From Phaseolus vulgaris (taxonomy: Eukaryota; Streptophyta; Magnoliopsida; Fabales; Fabaceae): a stretch of DNA of 64,000 nucleotides. Each line of letters begins with the position of its first letter. Position 1 is the stretch's first letter. Under the pieces are notes generated by a model. The model had not been told where the DNA came from and searched no databases. It saw only the letters and a list, made by a program, of their open reading frames with translations. The translations under genes and the position numbers were made by a program. Shown one piece after another: positions 55,474 through 64,000 of this stretch. Where the stretch lies: contig NC_023749.2 in the NCBI RefSeq assembly GCF_000499845.2, forward strand, positions 32,713,837 through 32,777,836. The letters are read 5' to 3'.

Positions 55474-56720
55474 CACTACAAGAAAATTTGGAATTACTTA
55501 CAGCTCAAATTCATATGAAAGACACTAAATCTGTATGTAAAACATAGTTACATACGGATACAAATCTGTATGTAAAACTATCGTAGGTAACTGTTACATA
55601 CAGATTTCAGATCCGTATGTAATTACATACGGAAAAATCCGTATGTACTTACATACGGAAAAATCCATATGTAAGTGTGTGCAAGTTTACATATGAAAAA
55701 ATCCGTATATAAGTGTGTACATGTTTACATACGAAAAAAATCGTATGTAAGTGTGTGAAGGTTTACATATGGATAAATCTGTATGTAAGTGTGTGCAGTT
55801 TTACATACGAATTTATCCGTATGTAAGTGTGTGCAGGTTTACATATGGAAAAATCCGTATGTAAGTGTGTTCAATTTTACATAAGGATTTATCCGTATGT
55901 AAGTGTGTGCAGGCTTACATACGAATATATCCGTATGTAACTTTAATTCATTTTTTTAATATTTGATAGCACTGGAGATGAGTTCCACACCTGCATATAC
56001 CAAAAGTATTCTAGTTTTCAATAAAATTCTTTCAAAGACAAATATTCATTAACATTCAGACCTGCCCATAAATGTAAAAGCATGATAAAACACAATACTA
56101 TTTCCAAGTATTCAAAATATCCAAATGTATTTCATTCCAAAAAAAAAAATCTAATAAAAAGGAATTGAAGTCATTACAAATTTTTTAAAAAGCTAATAAT
56201 TATTATAATCTTAACCAGGTGAATTTTGTCGCTCATCATCATTATCTTGCATCTGATTTTGCTGAGTATTTGGTTGCACCATCCATTCCCAAAGCATGCA
56301 ATTATCGTCATTATACAATTCACCATCTAGGATGTCTTCACCATGATCAGTCCCAATCGAATAATTAAATTTGAAACCATGTTTGTATAGGTGAACCTTC
56401 ACATGTCTTTCCTCCAAAACTCTTGTACAATCACACTTACTACACGGACATCGTATTCCCTCATCATTTTGATAACATTCTTGTTGGCAAGCTTTGGTTA
56501 TAAACTCTTCATACGGATATATCCTTATATTAACTCAAAATTAATATCACATCTCATACATAATGGCCAACATTATTGAAGGAAATGATTTTACAAAAGA
56601 AAAAAAGACTAGAACTCATTTATATCAAAACTTTTTCAAAAAAGTGTAGGGATTCTATAAACTCATTTTTCAACTAAGGATATGCTAGTGTTTATCAGAA
56701 AACATATTCCACTTTTTTCT
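55474..56720. mobile_element. CACTA (En/Spm-type) DNA transposon, left terminus and subterminal array
   Basis: CACTACAAGAAAA at 55,474 is the standard plant CACTA terminal inverted repeat. From about 55,540 to 55,945 lie some 14-16 copies of ACATACGGA/TCCGTATGT arranged as direct and inverted pairs with TAAGTGTGTGCAGGTT spacers, a classical subterminal repetitive region bound by the element's own transposase. The right terminus was not found; the 56,720 limit is where Athila-like LTR sequence seems to resume. Confidence 0.82.
56211..56500 (-). pseudogene. CACTA transposase-associated domain remnant
   Basis: The minus-strand frame reads CYQNDEGIRCPCSKCDC, RVLEERHVKVHLYKHGF and NYSIGTDHGED, matching the 'transposase-associated' N-terminal domain of plant TNP2-type CACTA proteins (IRCPC.KC..., HL...GF...Y..W..HGE). 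After this domain comes only a short acidic tail and a stop, with no catalytic TNP2 region, so the internal part of the element has been deleted. Confidence 0.75.
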
Positions 56721-56920
56721 TTGTATTTTACTTTAATTTCATGAGAATTAATATTCTCCCAATGATGTCTAAAGTTACGCCTCATGCATTCTATTTAACC
56801 TAATTGGGCTCTCACTCAAGAGAGATATTGCTTGCTTTAGAAAGTTTCACGAGAAGAAGCCCAACTTCACTGGAGTGAACTCGCTTTAGCGCGCTTTGGG
56901 CAAGTGTTGGGCGAGTTCCT

Positions 56921-58447
56921 TGATAAGTTTCATATTTTAGTAATATTTCATATTAAAATACAATCACTTATGTATATTAATTGATAAAATAACTATAATA
57001 TAACCTGTAATTTATGAATTTAAATCTTTTTACATATTTTAATATGAATAAGAACGATCTATTCCAAAATTTGTGTTAATTTCTAGATTATAAGGAAAAA
57101 CGGAGATGAAAGGGAAAAAAGAGAATATACAAGATAACAAGGGAAAGCTAGAATGCTCCAAACACTCGCCCAAGCTTGCCTAAGTCATAAGCTCCCAGAG
57201 GATCTCGCCTAAGTGATCTTAGTCACGCCCAGGCAAGATGATGTGAGTTGATTTTAGGATTTCACATTTTAATTGGTTGCTCTTGTTTATGATTTTGAGA
57301 TTAGAAATTTAAGGTGAGAAACCTAAGAAGATTCTCACTGGACACGAACTTAACCAAGTGGTTAAGTAAGTGTGAAGGTTCACTTCAGAAGGGCAAAGAG
57401 AAAAAACACAAAGATATGGTGATTATGTTGCAAGGGGTGTAAATTAAGAACAATAAAAGTAAAGGATGAATGAAGATGACCAAAAGAAAATGACACAAAC
57501 AAGAACATAAACAAGTAACATAAATGGCGAAAGGGAGGATAGAAAAAGAGATGAGATGAAGGAAGCTTATGGTGAAGAATGGTAAAGATGATCACATCAC
57601 TTGGAGGGTGGGAAACTCCAAGATAAGTGAAGGAAGAGCCGCAACTTGAAATGCTCAAACGCTCAAGATAAGACCCATAACATTTAGGAGATAAAACTCA
57701 CTAATCACTCAAGTAGATTTTCTTTACTATATTCAAAATCTAGGTCAAAATACATGAGGTAAGACACCCTATTTATAGGAAGGGGTGCCTTGGTGGGCAA
57801 GATGGGTGAAGGGTACAAATGGTAAGAGAGAGGGGATGCCTAGGGTGTTGAACATGGTCAAAACCAAACCTTTAGGCATAACTTCTAGAATGTAGGTTAA
57901 AACCCCCAATTCCAGGTGTCTTTTCTTGAAAAAGTGGGCTTCGTACAAGCCCATTTCCTTAAGTACACTCCCTTTTATGCTGTGTGAACCTACTCTAGCC
58001 TATTTTGCTATTTGGACCCCAAAAGTGACCCAAATTATTTACAAAAATGTTTTTGTCTTTTAAGAAGACCATACGAAAGAACAATTGATGTTCTGATCTA
58101 TGCCAAGTTATTCTTCTAGTGAGGTCTGTCTGATATTTGGTGGGTCCTTGACTTGATTGCTAAGATGACTGCTCACAGTGTGAATTGTCTCTTGAGTCTT
58201 TGGTCATCTTCTTAGCTACTTGGATTGTATCACAAGATCACTCGAAAGACGACATATTTTCGTTCAACTCACTCAGGCGAGCCCAATCGCGCCTAGGTGA
58301 GAAGTCACTTAGCCCAAGTCTAACTAGGTTAAATATGAGGTGTGAGGTACAATTCTAGACATAAATTGGGAGAATATAAGGGGATAGAAAACCCTAGAAA
58401 AGACAGTCGTCAAAGAGAAACATCCTAGATCTTCTTTTCTTGCTTTC
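56921..58447 (+). mobile_element. Athila-like LTR remnant (plus), itself interrupted
   Basis: It begins TTGATAAGTTTC...ATATTTCATATTAAAATA, as at 2801, and about 58,320-58,447 matches the LTR interior (GGGAGAATATAAGGGGATAG; compare 42,338). About 57,450-58,260 resembles the LTR family of 27,845-28,892 (GATGATCAC..CACTTGGAGG, CTCCAAGATAAGTG), so another insertion is likely, with unclear ends. At 58,448 a Tat-type LTR begins. Confidence 0.55.
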
Positions 58448-59318
58448 TGTTCCCACCGGTTGAGCTAAAGCGTCCTCGTGCGTCTACGACAATCGCGCAT
58501 CCAAGAAACCCTTCTCCTTACGTCCAAGAATCCCTCCTCCTTAAGTGCCTTTCCAATGACGGAATCACAGGAAAACAAAGAGACAAAGGGCGCGCTCGCG
58601 ACTATTTGCACTTCGACGCTTAAGTCAAACACTAGGCAAAGAAACACCAAAAACTCTAAATTCTGAGAGCTCTGTATAACTCTGTGTTTTCGCATTTGAA
58701 TTGCGTACCTTATTATGGTGATTATTACCCTTTATATACTCTTTAGTGTTATCTGCCTCTTTCGCTAACCGTCACTTAGGCTTACTGTAGGTGCGTCTTA
58801 GCGTCACTATCACCCACTCTTAGGACCATTCAGTGTGCAAGACCCCTTTACTGGAGTGCAACCTGCACAAGATGACCATTTGGGTGCCAACTCATGCACC
58901 CAATCTCTGGGTCATTCGCTCTAGGAGTGCCCTACCGTATGCATGTGCATGAATGCATATCACCCCTGGGACGTGACCCTTACCAATCGTCTCTTTCCCA
59001 AGGGCTCTTTGATTCTGACGCACCCTACCACCTCGTCCACACCCCATGCATGGACCCTCTGTGGCTTTGACTTCTCCCTTACTGAGTGCTAGAATGTGGC
59101 TTGGAAACCACCTTTTTCGGCTCAGCTTTAGGGTTTGGGTTGCCGAGGTCAGAGGCCTCCACGCCCCACGGCTTGATGCCGCCACCTCCTCGGCTACCCT
59201 CACCAGCGAGCTTCCCGAGACTCTGGCTTGTCCTCCCAGCCTCCCAGTGGACCCAGCCTTCGGGACCCCACCAGGACTTTTGTCAACGCCCGCCCCAGTC
59301 CGAGGACTGGTCGATACA
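58448..59318 (-). mobile_element. 3' LTR (871 bp) of the split Tat-type element
   Basis: Plus reading TGTTCCCACCGGTTGAGC...GGTCGATACA. Similar in layout to the LTRs at 46,634 and 60,373 (CTCGCGACTATTTGCACTTCG, cf. GGCCGTTTGCACTCCG) but clearly diverged. Confidence 0.82.
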
Positions 59319-59651
59319 CAACCCCCCAGTCTCTAGTTGTTAACTTGTTCAGCGAAGAGACTATGGCCTCGCCTTGCCGACCTACGTGGCTTCATGTGAC
59401 AGGACGTGTATAGTGCACCGAAGTGATGCTTTCCTGTTCCTGCCTTAATCAGTGCACATGTGTCTTAATCAAATGGCTGGGACTCAACGTCGCTTGCACT
59501 TTCCCAGTTTACGTTAAGTATTTCAAAAGTGCGCGCTTCATGCACTGTTCCATCACTTGCAACTTTCTACTGCACTCTTTGTCTTCCTTTTCGAACACTC
59601 TGGTTTCCTACTTTCACAAAAATCAGGACTTTCGCTCATCAACAATCAAAG

Positions 59652-59881
59652 GTATGATTTTTCTCCATTGATTGCTCTTTATTTCTGATTTCGCACATTG
59701 ATAACTGCCTGGGCCTGTTTAAATTTCCGTGTTTAGGTTTTCCTCTGCATCTGTTCTTCGTTCCTCTGTTTTCTGGTTTTCCTGCGATCATAGTGTTTAT
59801 GGGTTTTTTCCTCCTTAAGTTTTACACCATAGCCCCCCTTGCTGAACCTTTGCTTTCTTCTTTTCCTTGCTTTTTTCCTAG
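59652..59881 (+). other. 5'-leader intron of the antisense gene
   Basis: CAAAG|GTATGATTTT and TTTTTTCCTAG bracket 230 bp, at the same place as the leader introns at 20,887-21,118 and 62,102-62,313. The AAAG|GTATG donor context is nearly identical to the one at 62,102. Confidence 0.65.
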
Positions 59882-60372
59882 CTTCCTTCGTCACAACACG
59901 AACGAAAATCACTTTCAACCCTCTCCCCAGTGTCAACTACAAGAGCAAGAATCCCTGGGCGTCCGCTGAACTCCTTGCGGAAACCTCCTCCCTCACCTCT
60001 ATCGCGGATTGGAGAGTGCACCTAGACTGCAAGCCCGAGTCCCTGGGTAGGACGTTTAGGAGAAAGAGCGATGCCTATATCTCGGTTCGTCCCTATGTAG
60101 AGGGCGAACCCGTGTGCATAGACAACTGTGCCAATGAGGGAGAACCCTTCTTTTTCTTTTACCAAACGGTCTTTAAGTGCATTAGGCAGTGCCTCCCCTT
60201 TACCAGCTTCGAGAGGGAGCTGTTAAATGAAGTGAACGTTGCTCCTGCCCAGCTGCATCCCAACAGATGGGCCTTTGTGATGGCCTTCTCTATCCTTTGC
60301 AACCATTTTTGCCATCCACCCACTGTAGATGTCTTCCTTCACTTTTTCAAAGCCAAGAACCCTGGAAAGAAC
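59882..60372 (+). pseudogene. Antisense gene (aORF), exon 1, start codon lost and cut by an LTR
   Basis: After the leader-intron acceptor the frame reads TRTKITFNPLPSVNYKSKNP, WASAELLAETSSL, PFFFFYQTVFKCI, FERELLNEVNVAPAQLHPNR and TVDVFLHFFKAKNPGKN, the gypsy-type transposase domain. Where other copies have ATG before the TR, this one has ACA. It ends abruptly at 60,372 where the next element's LTR begins. Confidence 0.8.
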
Positions 60373-61600
60373 TGTTCCGTCCGGTTGACCGGGACGTCTT
60401 CGTGCGTGGCCTCAATCGTCAGCTAAGGACTCCTTCCCACTGAATGCCTGCAAATTTCCTGCAAAAAGAGGGCAGAGTGGCGCCCTAGCGGCCGTTTGCA
60501 CTCCGACGCTCAAGTCAGCCAGCAAGAAACACCAAAAACTGTCCACCCACGTATCTGAGCACCGCGTGTGGCACTCTGAAGGGTGGTAAAAGAACTGTGT
60601 ATATGTGTGTGTGTTGTCCCCTTCAGGCAAAAATATTCTCCAGTCACTTGTACGTAATCCTAAAGCACGGGCAAGCAACCAGAGAGTTTCTCGTAAATTT
60701 GCCAAAGGTTCCAACCCTTTTTCCGACATTCCCAGCGCTATTTAAACTGCCCTAGCATTTAAAGCGCCTTAAAGCGCTTTTAATCTCAAACGTAACGCAC
60801 TCATTAAAGCGCTTAATTACGAAACGTAGCGCATTTAAGACGTTGAAACGCTCGGGAGCCCTAATAGTACCTGAATGCTCGAAAGGGAAACTGTATTGAA
60901 TATCTTTAATTACCTGGCACCTGACTAGAGGGTGTTTCTATTCTGGCATGGCTGTCGTACACGTGGAGGGCCTCACGACGCCATGACCCCATCTGGGGGC
61001 GTTTCTGCCCACCTGGGGACGTCTCTACGTGTGAGCCCTCCTGCTTGGGAGTGCTACTGCGCTAGGGGTGGCTTTTTGGGTGCCAACTCATGCCCCCAAG
61101 TATCTAGCCACTTACTCTGAGAGCGTATCTGCCTTCCTCTCGCACCCTGCACCTGGTTATCCTGGGCGTGACCTTCCTCTTGGGTCGTATCTGTCCCGAA
61201 GGCGTCTCTGGGGCGGCATGGGTACTTCACGAGTCAGGCTGCCCTTTACTGGTACTATCACTATGGCCTTGAAGCCACCTTTTCCTTCTCTTTATCACTT
61301 TCCCGAGATATCGGGTCCTGAGGCTTTCCCACGGCGTCGCTCCCTCCATGGTCTTTCCTACCCATGGGTATCGGGGAACCACACCGTGGTTACCTTGCTT
61401 TTACACTGTTTGATCTGGCGACGCCCTGGCTGGGCGACGCCTCTACTCAGGCGACGCCTTGCCTTGGCGACGCCTTGTCCTGCCTTGGCGACGCTTCCTC
61501 TTGGCGTCTCTACACCGGGGCGACACCTTGAGTTGACTTTGACTTTCCAGTCGTTGACTTTGACGTTGACTTAGTCAACGCCCTGATACGGGACGGTACA
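60373..61600 (-). mobile_element. 3' LTR (1,228 bp)
   Basis: Plus reading starts TGTTCCGTCCGG and ends GGGACGGTACA. The two ends form an imperfect 10-12-bp inverted repeat (TGTTCCGTCC / TGTACCGTCC). GGCGACGCC-type repeats are at 61,416-61,510. Overall layout matches the LTR at 46,634. Confidence 0.9.
61416..61510. repeat. GGCGACGCC repeat array in the LTR
   Basis: Five to six copies of TGGGCGACGCCTC / TTGGCGACGCCTT at 13-20 bp spacing near the LTR start as read on the minus strand, the same location as the array at 47,490-47,610. Confidence 0.75.
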
Positions 61601-61613
61601 CAAGCCCCCCAGT

Positions 61614-62101
61614 CTTAAGCCGAAGACTTGTCTTCTGCGCAAAGACTAAAGCCTTGCCCCCGCCATCCACGTGCCTTCCCGATGATGTGTCATTCTCTGC
61701 TGACTCAGCAAATTTTCGAATTACTGACGCGACATTTTCTGAACCGCAGGGGAATTCTTAATGGGCGATTGGACATTCCCTGAAATGGGGATGATTACAC
61801 CTTTTGAGCTACCCTTGATCGCGCGCCACGTGGCCCATCGCGTGGCCCTCCTTTAGAGACCCTTGCGCTTCCCCTGGGCAATCGACCTTTTGACGCGTGG
61901 CTCGATCCTGCGGCCCTCAATTTGCGCCTCTTGGGTTACGAAATGTAACGTTTAAGTTACCCCAAACCCCGCGCTCACCCTACTGTTACATTCATTCGCT
62001 CTGCAACTCCGCACTGTTCATCGCCTTCGAAAACCTTTTTTCTCTGCGACTGCGATTCTCTCCTTCCTGTGCCTTCTGCTGCCTCCATTCCAATAGCAAA
62101 G
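61614..62101 (+). other. Upstream region and leader exon of the antisense gene
   Basis: Between the purine tract and the leader intron there is no coding frame. The block CCACGTG (61,667) and CGCGCCACGTGGCCC (61,821) are ACGT-core motifs that might drive the antisense gene; no clear TATA box was found. Confidence 0.4.
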
Positions 62102-62313
62102 GTATGGTCTCGGATACCCACGACCTTTCCCCTTCGTCGCATTAGATTGATTTATTGAACTGCCTGGGACTGTTGTTATTCACGTATTACTGCATTTCTC
62201 CGCTTCTTCTTCCTCCCCTGATTTTTCTCGCATGGGTGACGCTTCCTGGGGTTCTTCCCCCTTCTTGCAATGGTTAAACTTGCTAAACCCTTTTTCCTCT
62301 CTTCTTTCTCCAG
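62102..62313 (+). other. 5'-leader intron of the antisense gene
   Basis: GCAAAG|GTATGG donor and CTTCTTTCTCCAG acceptor define 212 bp, ending 15 bp before the ATG. The position is conserved in the copies at 20,887 and 59,652. Confidence 0.7.
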
Positions 62314-62328
62314 CTATCTATTTTCACC

Positions 62329-64000
62329 ATGACGCGCGCGAACGCGAAGCCTGATTCTTCCCCTACGACTCCCAAATCCAACTACAAAGCCTTCTACCCC
62401 TGGGCCTCCGATGAGCTCCTGAGTGAATGCACCAGCCTGACTTCTTTCCAGGACCTGGAAGCTCACCGGGGGGATCCCCATTTGTACAGCTTTAACGCCT
62501 TCTGCCGCACACACGACGCCCACATATCCGTCCGTCCCGGCAGGCCTGGGGAACCTGTTTGTTTGGACGACAGACCTAGGAAGGGGACACCCTTCTTCTT
62601 CATGTATCAGACCGTGTTCAAGCGTGTAGGAGTGCGTCTCCCGTTCACTCCCTTCGAACGGGAGCTTCTTACTGAAATCAACACTGCCCCCGCCCAGCTT
62701 CATCCCAATAGCTGGGCATTTGTGAGGGGCTTTCAAATTCTTTGTGGATACCTGGGCATTCCTCCTTCCGTAGATGTCTTCCTGCATTTTTTTGAGGTGA
62801 AAAAACAGGGGAAAAGCTTTTGGGTAAGCTTTTCCAGGATCGCTGGCAGGATCCTCCTCTCCCTCTTCCAGAATTCTTACAAGAACTGGAAAGGGAAGTT
62901 CTTCAGGGTGTGCTGCGCCAAGCATGATCCCACAGCTTTGGATGGCTTCCCTCTTTACTGGACGGAACGCCCCAAATTGCTCAGGGCCAAAACTCTGGAA
63001 GAGCTATCCCCCGCCGATAGAGAGGTAAGCAAAGCCTTGGCGGGGTTGGGGATCGTCTTTGATACCTTGAAGCTGGTCGCTAGCGAGTACAATGCCCACG
63101 CCCTGACCACCTATTTTGGTAAGGGGCTCTCCCCTCATCTTTTGTGCTATAAACAGCCTGCTATCGATCGTTTGTTTCCCCATACTATTATGCTTGTTTT
63201 ACACTTGCACCATGTTACTTGCATTTCATGTCTCTTCGCGTATCGTGAATTCGCGTAGCTGTTTTAGTACTAACCCTTGCTGTTTGGTCTGCCTTGGTGT
63301 AGGATCGGTGATGGGCGTTTCCAAAAGAATGATGTTGGCGAAAGCACTGAAGGAGGCTCGTGCCGCCAAGGCAGGCGCCTCCTCCAGCCCTACTGCAAAT
63401 CCGATTCTCCCGCCGGCTCCGACACCGCCGCCGCCAATCACTGCTGAGGGTGCTTCCAGCCCATCTCCGACGTCTCCACCTGACTCTGACGTGCTTCCAG
63501 CCCCCAACTCTCCTTCGCCTATCGCCGCTGTGCCCCTAGCTGCGGCCTCGTCACCGGCTCCAACCCCCCTCGACAAAGGAAAAAGGGTTTTGGAGATTCT
63601 GTCAGATGATGAGGAAACAGAAGGCGTGGCACCCTTCAAGAGGAGAAAATCCGCGCGGGTTCCTCTTTTGGCAGGGACACCGCCGCAGGGAGGGAACCCC
63701 TTTATGGACAACCCTCCAAGCGCAACCTCACTCCCTCCTATGATTCTCCAACAGGAAAGGAGCGAAGGTGCGGAATCTGCTCCGCCTCTGCCGCCGCCAG
63801 AAACCATTGCTTCCCCTGCTTCCGTCGCAGCCGCCCCTGACTTCATTGCCATCCCTCCTCCGATTATGCATCTAATGAGGGGCTTCAGTGGCGGGACTCT
63901 GCCAGAGGGCACCGACAGGAAGGAAGGCATGCCCTTCTACTTGGGGGCCTTCTTGGCGGTGGCCCTTGAATGGCGCGCCCAGGCCCGAAACGCGGTCATG
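62329..64000 (+). CDS. Antisense gene (aORF), best-preserved copy: gypsy-type transposase domain plus Pro-rich region; runs off the window
   Basis: Exon 1 (62,329-63,118) starts MTRANAKPDSSPTTPKSNYK and is uninterrupted: AFYPWASDELLSECTSL, PFFFMYQTVFKRVGVRLPFT, FERELLTEINTAPAQLHPNS, SVDVFLHFFEVKKQGKSFWV, FQNSYKNWKGKFFRV and LDGFPLYWTER. The phase-1 intron 63,119-63,302 (184 bp, TTTTG|GTAAG...TGTAG|GA) matches the 188-bp intron of the copy at 18-21 kb. Exon 2 (from 63,303) gives SVMGVSKRMMLAKALKEARA, a long Pro/Ala/Ser linker, an acidic ILSDDEETEG next to FKRRK (possible nuclear signal) and LALEWRAQ-like sequence, open to the last base. Related domains are known only as 'putative gypsy-type transposase'; activity is unproven. 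Confidence 0.85.

Larger units (their letters stand above)
58448..60372 (-). mobile_element. Tat/Retand-type element (minus), 3' LTR and antisense gene, split by the next element
   Basis: The LTR and the G-rich purine tract next to it (minus GACTGGGGGGTTG at 59,331-59,319) show minus orientation. The antisense gene then runs plus. It is cut at 60,372 by another element of the same clade, whose far side is outside the window. Confidence 0.85.
60373..64000 (-). mobile_element. Tat/Retand-type element (minus), 3' part; continues beyond the window
   Basis: A 1,228-bp LTR is followed by a purine tract (minus ACTGGGGGGCTTG, 61,613-61,601) and an antisense gene that is open to the window end. The insertion lies inside the domain of the antisense gene of another Tat-type element. 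The left flank is AGAAC (60,368-60,372); its partner would be outside. Confidence 0.88.

Noticed and set aside
55541..55945. CRISPR-like regularly spaced repeats
   Set aside because: Plant DNA, repeats in both orientations with short similar spacers, adjacent to a CACTA terminus. This is a transposon subterminal array, not CRISPR.
56645..56715. Right CACTA terminus (TAGTG-like strings)
   Set aside because: Only CTAGTG at about 56,689 fits the last bases, and the preceding TTTTCTTG expected of the inverted repeat is absent.
63226..63930. 234-codon minus-strand, Gly-rich frame
   Set aside because: Opposite strand of exon 2 of the antisense gene; Gly/Ala richness mirrors the Pro/Ala-coding strand. 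The same applies to the frame at 19,270-19,755.

Overview
The window is plant nuclear DNA, most likely from a papilionoid legume of the Phaseolus/Vigna/soybean group. That is inferred from the intronless SAUR genes, the SIRE-like Ty1/copia and Athila/Tat-type Ty3/gypsy elements, the low GC of the gene spacers and the spliced genes. No prokaryotic feature, rRNA or convincing tRNA gene was seen. Host genes occupy only a few per cent; nearly everything else is retrotransposon, much of it nested.

Region 1 (1-10,110) is the gene-bearing part. It begins with a minus-strand LTR fragment and an AT-rich repeat. A three-exon minus-strand gene for a 194-aa uncharacterised plant protein follows (1477-2424). 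Then come two broken pieces of a papain-like cysteine protease gene, flanking a truncated Tat-type element that itself carries an Athila-like solo LTR (2801-3903, target duplication CATGT). Two divergently transcribed SAUR genes (8119-8394 minus, 9330-9608 plus) close the region; the second has recognisable auxin-response and mRNA-instability motifs. A third SAUR gene (23011-23283 minus) belongs to the same cluster but is now separated from it by a 12-kb retrotransposon.

Region 2 (10,111-22,361) is an almost complete Tat/Retand-type Ty3/gypsy element with two 890-bp LTRs, a primer-binding site, a gag-pol frame with protease, RT, two RNase H domains and integrase, a tandem-repeat block, and a spliced gene running antisense to gag-pol. 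Gag-pol has four in-frame stops and the antisense gene has one.

Region 3 (24,200-41,660) is an older relative of that element. It has been invaded by a SIRE-like copia element (26,071-31,050, target duplication AGACT), a copia-type solo LTR (33,864-34,942, duplication ACCTC) and two LTR-plus-leader pieces of a third family.

Region 4 (about 41,700-58,450) is a nest inside Athila-like sequence. A minus-strand Tat-type element (43,326-53,699, duplication AAACA) has a young, internally deleted element inserted in its 5' LTR (47,680-53,673, duplication TTTGG). Beyond it lie a solo LTR (54,312-55,354, duplication TTTTC) and the end of a CACTA DNA transposon with a dense subterminal repeat array (from 55,474).

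Region 5 (58,448-64,000) holds two further minus-strand Tat-type elements, one inserted in the antisense gene of the other. The last one's antisense gene (62,329 to the window end) is the best-preserved copy and shows the same intron positions as the copy in region 2. This recurrent spliced antisense gene (here called the aORF), seen in five copies, is the most interesting recurring unit in the window.
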